DNA of 24,746 nucleotides from a virus. The notes beneath the pieces are model-generated. The model made no database searches, was not told the DNA's origin, and saw nothing but the letters and a program-made list of their open reading frames with translations. The translations under genes and the position numbers were made by a program. The number at the start of each line of letters is the position of its first letter. Positions within the stretch are counted from its first letter, which is position 1. The stretch is from the IMG/VR virus record IMGVR_UViG_3300044628_000609, positions 1 through 24,746 of that record; one strand, written 5' to 3'. Below, piece after piece: positions 4,985-13,218 of the stretch.

Positions 4985-6163
4985 TCATTCCTTTTGCGGG
5001 TTCCGGCTTTTTGCAAACTCACACAGCTCTATGATTGTTCCAACTCGAAGCGAACCGTGACCGTTAGAAATGTGCAGATACGGACTTGGTTCCGTTAGGT
5101 TTTTCATTGCCATCAATCGAGGATCTAAAGACCATTGCTGGCTGTCGATCATCAACACCGATGGATGGCTGCGACAGTGCAATAGCTCATCTAAAGCATT
5201 TTCCTCGCAGCAATACCGATTAGCCCAATGCTTCATTTTTAGAATCTCTTGGAGAATCTTTTTGTTGTTCTGATTGTTTTTCAACAACCAGTGACTTGTG
5301 TTTGGTCCGCCGTTGGGATGGAAAGCGTTGCGGACTCCCCCAAGAATCATTTCAAAACACGAATGGCAATGCTTATGTTGTGACTCAGTAAAATCAGTTA
5401 CAACGAAATCAGCATCGAACCAGCAGATCCAAGGTTTGTCGGTCAAGTCCATTGCGTCTAAGATTGCAAAAACTTTCATCCACGGACCAACATAGCCAGG
5501 AACAAAGTGATCTCCGTGCCTGTACTCATACCCCCAGTATTGGCAGTAGGCAGAATGATTTTCGATAACATGCTGCCTAGCTCCCCATTGTTGATGGCTG
5601 TCCGACAGTACTAGGATGTCTTCAGGTTTTGCAGTTTGCGATTTGATCGTCCACCAATCCTGGAAGTCAACGCTATGGTAAATTGCTTGCTGATTGTTTT
5701 TAGCCCACAAATCCACCGCATCTTTAACCCGCATCCATAACGGCCAACAATGCTCGTGTGAGTAATCGTGACCGGCAAGGATTCCATTCGCTGAAACTGC
5801 TGGCCACCACGCATGTAGCTCCTTCGACACATGCGTGAACGAGTGTTCATCATCCAAGTACACCCAATCGAAATACTGTGCGGGTGTTTGCTTTGCTTCA
5901 GATAAAGAATCATTCCGCACTACGTTGTAAGGTGGAGATGAAAACTTTTGAGATACACGATCGAATCGTTCTTCAGTGTGCTGGTAGAAATCTGTTTCGA
6001 TGTTTTGCCATCTATCTACCATGCGATACTCCGCCGCTGTTGGCCAAATACCTAAAGCATGTTCTGAGAAGTCACCTTCCAGAATACCAACCTCGACACC
6101 TCGTCCTTTAGGAGATAGCACGTTTGCGAGGTAAAGCGAGTCTCCGCGAAATTCTGCGTACAT
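4985..6163 (-). CDS. Methyltransferase-glycosyltransferase fusion
   Basis: 392 residues in two parts. Residues 1-175 look like a class I SAM methyltransferase of the Methyltransf_24 type: VEVGILEGDF (23-32) as motif I, then DWVYLDDEHSF (99-109) and GHDY (131-134). Residues 180-390 resemble GMA12/MNN10-type (GT34-like) galactosyltransferases: QHVIENHSAYCQYWGYEY, WMKVFAILDAM, the metal-binding W-F-D250-A-D252 and a late EENALDELL helix. The start overlaps the previous stop as TAATG. The protein probably adds and methylates a sugar on a virion or host glycan. The domain calls are from motifs; sugar and acceptor are unknown. Confidence 0.8.
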   Translation of the reverse strand: MYAEFRGDSLYLANVLSPKGRGVEVGILEGDFSEHALGIWPTAAEYRMVDRWQNIETDFYQHTEERFDRVSQKFSSPPYNVVRNDSLSEAKQTPAQYFDWVYLDDEHSFTHVSKELHAWWPAVSANGILAGHDYSHEHCWPLWMRVKDAVDLWAKNNQQAIYHSVDFQDWWTIKSQTAKPEDILVLSDSHQQWGARQHVIENHSAYCQYWGYEYRHGDHFVPGYVGPWMKVFAILDAMDLTDKPWICWFDADFVVTDFTESQHKHCHSCFEMILGGVRNAFHPNGGPNTSHWLLKNNQNNKKILQEILKMKHWANRYCCEENALDELLHCRSHPSVLMIDSQQWSLDPRLMAMKNLTEPSPYLHISNGHGSLRVGTIIELCEFAKSRNPQKE

Positions 6164-7137
6164 TACACTTTGTCTTTCAGGTATTCGGAAATGTCTTCGA
6201 TCTCAATGATATTCGGACAGGCTTTTGCTAAATCCTCTTTCTTTATTCGTGGATGGTAGCAGCAAGGAATCGCGTCCATCTTGCCTCTCACAATCTCCGA
6301 CCGCACCCAGTTGTACCACTGATAAATAGCAGGGACGGGATTAGCGAACTTGGAAGCATTCGACAAACCCATATCGTATCCGTGAGCATCGAGACTTCTG
6401 CCGCAATATAGATGTTGCCTTGCTGCCTTTAGCGGTCCAGATGGACCACGATAGTAAGCACAAACAGGGTTGTCGTAAAGTTTATGCTTCAACGCCAAAT
6501 CGACTGGATCAGTAAAGAACGTGATCGGTTCAACCCGGCCAGAGATGTTGGAGCTACAACCCATTTGGCCGACAATCCACTTGGGAGGACAGAACACTTT
6601 GCTTTCTGGATCTTCGTGCCACCGTCCCAAGTGGTGATCGATGTGCTCTGTGTTGTGGTACGGCAGATTACTAACGTGCTGGTAGATTGGCAGCATCCCA
6701 AGACTCGATACGGCAAAGCAATGAGTTCTATTTACGTTGTAGGGACGGTAAACGTTTTCCGATATTTTCAACGGTGGGTGTGATCTCTCATGGACTAATT
6801 GACCACCTAGATAAATCTGTTGCCAATCGTCTGGCAATTCGTCGTAGAATGTTTTCAGTTGATCCATAAAGTTGGGACCAAATTTTGCATCGTCCTCAAA
6901 TACAAGATAGGAACTAATGCCGTTATTCAAACAGTGCTCTAGAATCGATTGATGACTTCGCATACAACCCCATGCACCGTTTCCAGCACACCATATATCT
7001 GGAGGCTGGCAAGTATCACCGTGAACGGCTTTCCAGACTTCGATCTCTGGGAAAAATAGTTTCGCTTGATTGAGAAACGTCGTTAGTCGATCGTGTCTAA
7101 AGTCTAAGGAAATAACGAATACCTTTTCAAACATCAT
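6163..7137 (-). CDS. Family 25-type glycosyltransferase
   Basis: 324 residues counting from ATG at 7137 (a second ATG follows at 7134). The N-terminus MFEKVFVISLDFRHDR and the segment GAWGCMRSHQSILEHC...YLVFEDDA are hallmarks of glycosyltransferase family 25, which includes the LPS galactosyltransferases. E81-D82-D83 is the likely metal and sugar-nucleotide site. A long C-terminal half with PYHNTEHIDHHLGRW replaces the usual short end. AAAGGGG precedes the start, and the gene overlaps the previous one by about 10 nt. It likely modifies virion proteins or host surface glycans together with the next gene. Confidence 0.86.
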   Translation of the reverse strand: MMFEKVFVISLDFRHDRLTTFLNQAKLFFPEIEVWKAVHGDTCQPPDIWCAGNGAWGCMRSHQSILEHCLNNGISSYLVFEDDAKFGPNFMDQLKTFYDELPDDWQQIYLGGQLVHERSHPPLKISENVYRPYNVNRTHCFAVSSLGMLPIYQHVSNLPYHNTEHIDHHLGRWHEDPESKVFCPPKWIVGQMGCSSNISGRVEPITFFTDPVDLALKHKLYDNPVCAYYRGPSGPLKAARQHLYCGRSLDAHGYDMGLSNASKFANPVPAIYQWYNWVRSEIVRGKMDAIPCCYHPRIKKEDLAKACPNIIEIEDISEYLKDKV

Positions 7138-7630
7138 TGCCCCTTTGTGATGACCAAAAAGCAAAAGCGTCGTCTAGACTCATGATCTTCTGACCTAGCT
7201 TTGCGTTGACTGCGTTCTTTAGTTTCCACTTCCAATTGAAAGATAATGGAAACGCTGGTGGATTGTTTTTCTTCCAATCAAGGTAAAACCTTTTGCATTT
7301 CCCACCGCATCGGTAGTTTGGGATTCGAGACTCCCAGTATTCAAGTTGTGATTGGCTTTCGATCGTCAGAAACAACTCACGCCACAAAGCTGGACCTAGT
7401 TCCGTGACTTGTGTTTTCGTTTTTGTTCCAGGTATCAACAACTCTAGTATTTTCTGCCTGTCTTTTTCGTTCGCATGATGAAAAGCCAGACCATACACGA
7501 CTTTGTTTTCTTGCTGTGGCTTGCTTTCTTTATTGCACTGTTCACACGCTGCGAATGGTACTGTTATCTCTTTACCAGTTAAGCGATTAACTAACTCGCA
7601 CTGATTCTTTTGAAGGTGTTTACAGATCAT
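7127..7630 (-). CDS. Cys-containing protein of unknown function
   Basis: 167 residues. The ATG at 7630 overlaps the stop of the poly-serine gene as ATGA; an earlier in-frame Met at 7642 lies inside that gene. Paired cysteines (ICKHL, CEQC, CGGKC) suggest a bound metal. The C-terminal WKWKLKNAVNAKLGQKI...DDAFAFW resembles an HNxVN-type helix seen in some phage and planctomycete proteins placed beside glycosyltransferases, though the His is Lys here. Function not known. Tight coupling on both sides ties it to the poly-serine protein and to glycosylation. Confidence 0.7.
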   Translation of the reverse strand: MICKHLQKNQCELVNRLTGKEITVPFAACEQCNKESKPQQENKVVYGLAFHHANEKDRQKILELLIPGTKTKTQVTELGPALWRELFLTIESQSQLEYWESRIPNYRCGGKCKRFYLDWKKNNPPAFPLSFNWKWKLKNAVNAKLGQKIMSLDDAFAFWSSQRGNDV

Positions 7631-8034
7631 GCTGGAACGCAATCCTCAGAAACTAAAGTCCATTCAGTTCCGTTCCAAAGATATGTACACGTGCACTCTT
7701 CGATAGGTATATTGTCTTCGTCAGTTATGATACAGACTTGGACGACAACTTCTCCAGGGAAAGATCCTGGAATTCCTGGGGTGTTTTCTAAACAGCATCC
7801 TCCAAATACAGGAGCACTTGAACTACTGGAAGAGCTACTGGAAGAGCTACTGGAACTGCTCGACGAACTGCTCGACGAAGAGCTAGACGAACTCGATGAC
7901 GAACTCGATGACGAACTTGACGATGACGAACTGCTAGACGAACTAGAGCTAAGTGACGAACTAGACGAAGAACTACTCGATGGAGAACTGCTGGAACTAT
8001 CACAGCAACACGCTATAGACGCAGGAAGAGGCAC
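7627..8034 (-). CDS. Poly-serine virion or appendage protein
   Basis: 135 residues, starting with GTG at 8034 behind GGAGG, and just after the previous TAA. Residues 13-73 are 59 serines interrupted by one Pro and one Leu. The run begins after CCC and ends before APVFGGCC; four more Cys follow in a 62-residue C-terminal domain (VVVQVCIITDEDN, then CTCTYLWNGTEWTL). All six Ser codons are mixed along the run, so the amino acid rather than a DNA repeat is being kept. A flexible, possibly O-glycosylated stalk is a reasonable reading given the downstream glycosyltransferases. The acidic plus-strand frame over it is a shadow. Confidence 0.82.
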   Translation of the reverse strand: MPLPASIACCCDSSSSSPSSSSSSSSSLSSSSSSSSSSSSSSSSSSSSSSSSSSSSSSSSSSSSSSSSSSSSSAPVFGGCCLENTPGIPGSFPGEVVVQVCIITDEDNIPIEECTCTYLWNGTEWTLVSEDCVPA

Positions 8035-8877
8035 TTAGCACGTTCCTCCCTCAGTCCACGTTCCTCCGCTTTGTAAATCACAAGCTGCCTCTGTCATGAT
8101 TGCACAGACGCTACCAGATTCAGGATCGTAGTAGTTGCATGCACCAAGCGGCTCAGACGGTGGCGAGTCTGGAGGACATGAGTATTCTTGTTGTAGTGGT
8201 ATCCAGCGTCCGCCATCTTGCTCGACACGAACGACTGCACCAAGTGCTCCGTAGTCCCATTTGTACAGATTGACGACCCATTGACTACCTGTCGGCAAAA
8301 CTCCGTCTAGTGCTTTTGTCGGTGTCACCCAAAAGCCACCTACAACACCATCGTAGCCGAGTGTTAAAGTCCCTAGCCAGTTGCGACGGCTTGCCATTCC
8401 TCCGCCGCCAAACGACATGGAAAGATAGCAACCGTTCGTTACAACATCCGTTGGCCCAAGGTAGATCAATCCAATACCAGACGAAACATTGAACGAGCCG
8501 TTTGTCCAACCGATGGAGTTTCCTGCGCTGAAGCTACTTCCGTCTGTCGTAGCAGTAAAAACAGGACCATCTTGTGCGGTTCCGTACTCGCCGTTTGCAA
8601 CTGCAAAAGGTCCGTTGAACAACGGAACAAAAGCACCGCTGGCACTGACTGGACGACCGACAGTAACGTAGGTAAAGACACCTGATTCAAACGTGCCAGT
8701 CGGTTGCAGGATCGCATACGGTGGAATCGTAAAGCCTGAATCGTTTCGGAAAAATATCGGTGTCGGCGGAGTTACCGTGTCAGTCGATTGTGAATCTGGC
8801 AAGCGTTCCCACCAGCGGACGAGCTCAATTAGCTTGTCTGCGAACGCTGGCTTTAGAACGCTGTAAGTTTCGGACAT
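8035..8877 (-). CDS. Tail-associated protein with Cys-rich C-terminal module
   Basis: 280 residues. A short helix (FADKLIELVRWWERL) is followed by a long beta-rich Gly/Ser/Thr region typical of distal tail or fibre proteins. From about residue 230 there is a separate module with six Cys (SCPPD, GACNYYDPE, SVCAIM, AACDLQSGGTW, GGTC). I recall repeats of this type from secreted and surface proteins of Planctomycetes. It lies between the tail proteins and the poly-serine gene. Function not known; attachment or appendage is likely. The C-terminal Cys may pair with those of the next protein (inference). Confidence 0.72.
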   Translation of the reverse strand: MSETYSVLKPAFADKLIELVRWWERLPDSQSTDTVTPPTPIFFRNDSGFTIPPYAILQPTGTFESGVFTYVTVGRPVSASGAFVPLFNGPFAVANGEYGTAQDGPVFTATTDGSSFSAGNSIGWTNGSFNVSSGIGLIYLGPTDVVTNGCYLSMSFGGGGMASRRNWLGTLTLGYDGVVGGFWVTPTKALDGVLPTGSQWVVNLYKWDYGALGAVVRVEQDGGRWIPLQQEYSCPPDSPPSEPLGACNYYDPESGSVCAIMTEAACDLQSGGTWTEGGTC

Positions 8878-8879
8878 GA

Positions 8880-9293
8880 TTAGATTGCAACGCCTACGGC
8901 ACTGAATAGCGTGATGATCGTGCTAGTCGTGTTTGCGGTGCCAATCAAACAAGGAAAGTCACCTGTGGTCAAATCTTCGACTGGACAGATTGCTCCCTTC
9001 GTTGCACTTACGGTGTACGTTTTACCACGCACTAAAGTCGCACCAAGGTTAAGCGTTAAGCCTGCACCTTCTGCAAACACAGAGTACCCGTTTGTAGAGG
9101 CTGGAGTCAGGAAGATACCAACAGCACCAGCTACGACAGCAGATACGTTTGCGTCCGCTTGATAGTACTTTCCATCAGAGGTTAGCAAGTAGCCGGGTTG
9201 CCCTTGCGTGACTGCTTCACCGACCTGTACCACTCTGACCCGTCCAGGCCCTGCCATTGCGACGTTCGCGGGGGTTTGACTTAAATTTGCCAT
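8880..9293 (-). CDS. Beta-rich decoration-like tail protein (DUF2190-like)
   Basis: 137 residues. The start at 9293 makes a TAATG overlap with the previous gene; an earlier Met lies inside that gene and is rejected. The sequence GATLVRGKTYTVSATKGAICPVEDL and the even spread of Gly/Ala/Thr/Val strands resemble small capsid or tail decoration domains such as DUF2190. The window carries another protein of this style at 15712-16089, in the head module. Its position after the tape measure points to the tail. Assignment by general pattern only. Confidence 0.6.
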   Translation of the reverse strand: MANLSQTPANVAMAGPGRVRVVQVGEAVTQGQPGYLLTSDGKYYQADANVSAVVAGAVGIFLTPASTNGYSVFAEGAGLTLNLGATLVRGKTYTVSATKGAICPVEDLTTGDFPCLIGTANTTSTIITLFSAVGVAI

Positions 9294-10216
9294 TAGATTA
9301 ATCCTAGTGCGTTGTAAGGTAATGAACCGTATAGTTTCGTTTCGATCCAATACGGTGTTGGTGTTGTTCCTGCCGGTGTTTTAATTTGTCGTCCGCTAGC
9401 GTTGAGATACTGCGGAGTAGTCGTCACGTGATTGTTATCGTCTGTGACTTCCACAAGCTTTCCAGCGCTGTCCCGTTGCTTTAGGCCCATGCTGACGTAT
9501 CGAGCGTACCAAGCTTTATCCGGTGTCGTGTTGTACGGAAATCTAAATTGAAAGACACCCGTAACGGTCCAGTAGCCAAAGGATGGCTCGTTTCCACCTG
9601 CGGATTGCGTGATAACGTTCTGTGCTGACAACTTCATCAGTTTACAGGTGCCTGGTGGCCAACCTAGGAACGTGTCGGAGTTTACCGATCTCCTGTAGAC
9701 TGCTTGCGTGTAGGTGTTGAATACCAAGAAGTTGCGCGTTACCGTCAGCAACTGATCGGAGAACAAAGCTTTAACACCTTTTACGGGTTGCCCTGCGGTG
9801 TTGGTGATCGGATCTCCGTCGAAGTCAACGTCGATGTCTTCTGAGGTTTCCACATCGTCCCATGTGATGCGTGGAGGTGCGTAGAGTGGAGACGTAGGAT
9901 TCGATGGCTCGCTGCCTCCGCTCGTTTGTGCGATGCCTCCAATCTCTCCACGGTATTCAATTGTGGCCAGCCAGAATATCGGAGACACTCGCTGGAGTTG
10001 CGCACCCTCTGCGACAACGAACGGGAATCCTGGGTAGGGTTGAGCCACTCCAGGCAATCCGGCCTGCGTGTAAACGTCAAGCTCGCCCGCGTCTGCGGAA
10101 GTCGTGATCTGGTACGTCTCGGAGAAAGTGACTTCAAGCTTGCGGAAGTTCTCGGATGTCGTTGCGTTGGAAGACTGGTTCGACCACATCTTGATAGCTG
10201 GATTGACTGTTGGCAT
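9293..10216 (-). CDS. Distal tail protein of unknown family
   Basis: 307 residues. The gene begins directly after the tape measure stop (TAAATG), with GGAGGT about 10 nt upstream. It is beta-rich with aromatic strands (FGYWTVTGVFQFRFPYN, then KAWYARYVSMGLKQRD), no signal peptide, and ends WIETKLYGSLPYNALGLI. In siphophages this slot holds the distal tail protein or baseplate hub, so a tail-tip role is likely. I do not recognise a named family. Confidence 0.65.
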   Translation of the reverse strand: MPTVNPAIKMWSNQSSNATTSENFRKLEVTFSETYQITTSADAGELDVYTQAGLPGVAQPYPGFPFVVAEGAQLQRVSPIFWLATIEYRGEIGGIAQTSGGSEPSNPTSPLYAPPRITWDDVETSEDIDVDFDGDPITNTAGQPVKGVKALFSDQLLTVTRNFLVFNTYTQAVYRRSVNSDTFLGWPPGTCKLMKLSAQNVITQSAGGNEPSFGYWTVTGVFQFRFPYNTTPDKAWYARYVSMGLKQRDSAGKLVEVTDDNNHVTTTPQYLNASGRQIKTPAGTTPTPYWIETKLYGSLPYNALGLI

Positions 10217-11596
10217 TTAACCGACTACCTCCAATCGCACATCTTTGACGTTGACTGGTCGTGGCTTTGTGTTTTCACGCAACGACTCCAATAGTTTCTT
10301 TTGTTCTTCCTGAAGTCGGGTTTGCTTCTCAGCTTCCTTTTCCAGTCGCTCGTTTGGATTTGACATTGGACCGCGAGTTAGGAAACGAGACTGGAAAGCC
10401 TCTTGCGGCTGCATCAGAGTTTTGTTGACTTCCTCTCGGTTCTGTTTGTCTTTTTCTAGCTTGCTGATTCGTTCGGATTCCGCGGCAAGTCGTTCCGCTT
10501 CGGTTTGTGCTACACCTTGCTGGACGAGGCTGAATACCTTCGCCGCTTCGGTGCCTTTATTGAGCAGGACAAGACGCTCTTGGTTCTTCGTGTTCTCGTT
10601 AGCGATGAGATCGATGATGCGCTTGCGGTTTGCTTCTTCCTCTTTGATCTTTTGTTCTTTTTCTTGTGCGGCTTTCTTGTCGGCTTCGACGAGTTGCTTT
10701 TGTGCCTCGATCTGCTTTAGCAAATCCGCAGCCACGCCAACGTCTGCACCAACTGCGGTCTTCTGTGCTTCGAGTTCAAAACGCTGGTCTCCGATTGCTT
10801 TTTCAAGTGCAAGTTGTTCTCGCAACGAATCTATAAAATCTTTTGACTTGTTTTCTTTTTGCTTTGCTTCTCTTTCCGTTTCAATGCCAAGAATGCGCTC
10901 TACTTCCTTCGCTTGCTCTTGAAGTGCTTTCAGTCGTTCGCGATCGTTCTTGGCCTCTTCTTCGGCCATCTTCGCGAATCCTTTTCTGTCTCCAGTTATT
11001 TGCCAAGCTTCTCCCCATTCCTTGGCTGCTTTTTCGCTTTGCTTCGCTTGTTGTTCAACGCCGACTAAGTTTGTTTTTAACTCAGCAAGCAAATCCTGGT
11101 ATGCTGCTTTCTTTTCCTCTGGATCTCTAATCAGTTCGATATCTACCGTCTTGTCGTCGAAACGAAGTTGATTTACAGAAGCGATTGCCTGTTTGAGTTC
11201 GTTGGCTCGCTCGGTAGCTTTCTCAATCTCCTTGTTCCACTTCTCCACTTGGAAGATTGCGTTCCCGATTGCGTTACCGATAGAAAAAGCAATAGCACCA
11301 GCAGCAGCGACTAGACCAGCTTTGAACGCAAGAGCACCCGCACCACCAGCTTTCGATACTTCGGAAAACTGACTAACCTTTTCTGTTAGTCCTGCGAATT
11401 GGCTTGCGAATCCAGCTATCTCCGAGCCACCAAGTAAGCCCGCTATAGAACCAAGAAACTCCGTAGACTTCTTTGCTTTGTCGCCAACGCTCTTAATGTT
11501 CTTAACGTTCTGTTCGATCTTCTGCGACGCCTGAGCGATCTTGGCAGACGCCAAATCCTCGGCTTCAATCAGGATTTTTACGCTTTCACTCGCCAT
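10217..11596 (-). CDS. Tail tape measure protein (short)
   Basis: 459 residues. The signs of a tape measure are the location after the G/GT chaperone pair, a hydrophobic Ala/Gly segment at about residues 83-115 (AGGAGALAFKAGLVAAAGAI), and long charged coiled-coil stretches from 115 to 450 rich in Glu, Lys, Gln and Ala. Tape measures span the tail at roughly 0.15 nm per residue, so a tail of about 70 nm would be expected (inference). It overlaps the T frame by 11 nt. No peptidase domain is visible. Confidence 0.82.
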   Translation of the reverse strand: MASESVKILIEAEDLASAKIAQASQKIEQNVKNIKSVGDKAKKSTEFLGSIAGLLGGSEIAGFASQFAGLTEKVSQFSEVSKAGGAGALAFKAGLVAAAGAIAFSIGNAIGNAIFQVEKWNKEIEKATERANELKQAIASVNQLRFDDKTVDIELIRDPEEKKAAYQDLLAELKTNLVGVEQQAKQSEKAAKEWGEAWQITGDRKGFAKMAEEEAKNDRERLKALQEQAKEVERILGIETEREAKQKENKSKDFIDSLREQLALEKAIGDQRFELEAQKTAVGADVGVAADLLKQIEAQKQLVEADKKAAQEKEQKIKEEEANRKRIIDLIANENTKNQERLVLLNKGTEAAKVFSLVQQGVAQTEAERLAAESERISKLEKDKQNREEVNKTLMQPQEAFQSRFLTRGPMSNPNERLEKEAEKQTRLQEEQKKLLESLRENTKPRPVNVKDVRLEVVG

Positions 11597-11912
11597 CTGA
11601 TTTCGCCCTTAATTGTGCTTCGTCGGATCGGAGGAAAGAGACGGCATCGAGGAACCAAGCCGACTGGTCAAGAGCACCACCAGCAATAGGTGGCATGCCT
11701 TTTTCAAACAAGTCAGCAAGACGAGCAACGTAGGCAACATCCCCGCATTGCACGTTAGGACAGCCAACGACATCGAGAGAGCCATCGCTACACTGATCGC
11801 ATCCGTTGCCGTTGCAAGTTGGGCACTCGACTGTAATTGGTTCACTCTCAGTACCTTTATCCTTGCATGTCTTGATTGTGCAGTTGCGACAGAGCAAGCC
11901 CTGTCGAATCAT
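11586..11912 (-). CDS. T frame of the tail chaperone, made as a -1 frameshift fusion
   Basis: 108 residues from its own ATG at 11912, but the frame is open back to the slippery run, so the likely product is a 232-residue GT fusion: 118 residues of G, then KLRLAA, then this frame. Nine Cys fall in the first 57 residues (C8, C11, C16, C30, C33, C38, C41, C51, C56), including CPTCNGNGCDQC, a DnaJ-like zinc-binding pattern. The second half is helical. In lambda the GT fusion recruits tail tube subunits to the tape measure. A Cys-rich, metal-binding T domain is unusual among the ones I know. Confidence 0.75.
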   Translation of the reverse strand: MIRQGLLCRNCTIKTCKDKGTESEPITVECPTCNGNGCDQCSDGSLDVVGCPNVQCGDVAYVARLADLFEKGMPPIAGGALDQSAWFLDAVSFLRSDEAQLRAKSDGE

Positions 11913-11923
11913 TGCCGCTAGTC

Positions 11924-11942
11924 TTAGCTTTTTTTTTCTTCG
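11924..11942 (-). promoter_or_regulatory. Programmed -1 frameshift site
   Basis: On the minus strand nine A (11929-11937) follow G. In the G frame this reads GAA AAA AAA AGC TAA, so the heptamer A AAA AAA is in the correct phase to slip back by one. After the slip the ribosome reads AAG CTA AGA CTA GCG GCA and then the ATG of the T frame, with no stop in between. The stop of G lies at 11924-11926. Confidence 0.85.
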
Positions 11943-12283
11943 TGCTGAACTGCTTGGTTGTACGCAACCTTGCGAAGTAGTTCTCGCGCTTCGTTAAAGC
12001 TCAGGATGTCTTCGATTGCTTCGCGGCTGAACTGATGGCTCCCCATGTTTCTCCAGCCGACCATGACTTTACAAAGCATGGTGATCGTAATTTCGAACAT
12101 TTCGTTTACAGTCAGCGATTCGTTGGCTGCGTCTGTTGCTGCATCGAGTACGCGTAACACTTCTCGCTGTCCTCGCATGGATTGCGATCTGACGAGGAAT
12201 GTCGGTTGTGACTCCTTGGGTTTGTCTTTGTCGCAATCGAGTACGATCGGAAAAGACTGATCCGGTTCTAGGAAAACTGGCAT
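11924..12283 (-). CDS. Tail assembly chaperone, G part
   Basis: 119 residues, between the tail tube and tape measure genes, where lambda carries G. The start makes a TAATG overlap with the tube gene. The N-terminus is strand-rich and the rest helical (EVLRVLDAATDAANESLTVNEMFEITITML). It ends in EEKKS, encoded by a run of nine A just before the stop; this run is the frameshift site. Assignment is by position plus the slippery site, as this family diverges strongly. Confidence 0.8.
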   Translation of the reverse strand: MPVFLEPDQSFPIVLDCDKDKPKESQPTFLVRSQSMRGQREVLRVLDAATDAANESLTVNEMFEITITMLCKVMVGWRNMGSHQFSREAIEDILSFNEARELLRKVAYNQAVQHEEKKS

Positions 12284-13218
12284 TAGGTAGCTGCGGTAAA
12301 CGTAAGAGAAATTTCTTGGTCAATGTTGCTTCCGTTTCGGTTGCATTGCCATGTGATTTCGTCAGTGATGAGCATGTTTCGATCTGCTTCCGTGATTGAA
12401 ATGATTTGAGCCTTTGGTGCGGAGAACGTCGCGACTGAATTTGTTGGACCGTCTAGCCCCCAAGTCAAAACGTCTTCCGTCATGGCAAGATGCTGACCGA
12501 ATCTGTCTTGTGTTGCTACAAGTTTCGATTCTGGATTGCCTGTGACGGTAACTACTCGATTCGTAATCATTGCGTGATCGTAGCCTGAGACAGTTGACGC
12601 ACACTCTTTCATAATGATCGTGTTGCCCGAATCGAGAGTCAGGTTTTCCAGACACAATGCAGTTCCTGCCCATGTCGTTGTAGAGGATGCGTAACGCAAT
12701 CCCTTAGCCGTTGGATATATCGGGGCAATACCTAAAGTTCCGTCTGATGGTGGCTGCCATAATCCTTGAAAGTCAAAGTTAAAAACGGCTGTTCGTCCAG
12801 TCGGGGTGTTCATCGTGAACGTACCAGCACATCCAGCCATGCTTTTGACAACTCCGTCTTGATAAATTGCCATAGATAACGTCTTGACGTTCGATCCTGG
12901 CACTTCCGTTCGTGGCGTGAATACTTGTCCAGACTTTACCCAGCCGCATGCTGGCAAGAACGTATCGGCCCACGCTGGTTCGGTTGCAGTGCCGTCCCAA
13001 GAGAAGTCTACCGAGAACGTGATGCGTCCTTTGTACCCACCAACAACAGAATTGAGCATCCCGAAACCGCCTTGAGCCTCGCGGGACTCTAACTCGATTT
13101 CTTGCTGTGCGATGAGGTTGTAGACATTGAATTGAGTGCTTGCGAGAAATAAATCCAATGTGCCTGGTGTTGCTTCAATCTTTGCGGCCAATACTCGTTT
13201 GCGTTTCAATAGTGTCAT
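12283..13218 (-). CDS. Major tail (tube) protein
   Basis: 311 residues. The N-terminus LLKRKRVLAAKIEATPGT is typical of siphophage tail tube proteins, which begin with this type of segment before a beta-sandwich. GGYKGRITFSVDFSW and the late LITDEITWQCNRNGSNIDQEISLTF supply the expected strands. Position just before the G/GT pair and after the neck genes agrees. ATGA overlap at the start with the tail completion gene. Confidence 0.85.
   Translation of the reverse strand: MTLLKRKRVLAAKIEATPGTLDLFLASTQFNVYNLIAQQEIELESREAQGGFGMLNSVVGGYKGRITFSVDFSWDGTATEPAWADTFLPACGWVKSGQVFTPRTEVPGSNVKTLSMAIYQDGVVKSMAGCAGTFTMNTPTGRTAVFNFDFQGLWQPPSDGTLGIAPIYPTAKGLRYASSTTTWAGTALCLENLTLDSGNTIIMKECASTVSGYDHAMITNRVVTVTGNPESKLVATQDRFGQHLAMTEDVLTWGLDGPTNSVATFSAPKAQIISITEADRNMLITDEITWQCNRNGSNIDQEISLTFTAAT

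Noticed and set aside
7610-8038. Plus-strand acidic Leu/Glu/Asp frame
   Set aside because: It is the reverse complement of the poly-serine run; the minus frame has a good ribosome site and fits the operon.
10422-11171. Plus-strand frames opposite the tape measure gene
   Set aside because: Shadow frames from the biased Glu/Lys/Ala coding of the tape measure; no support for starts.
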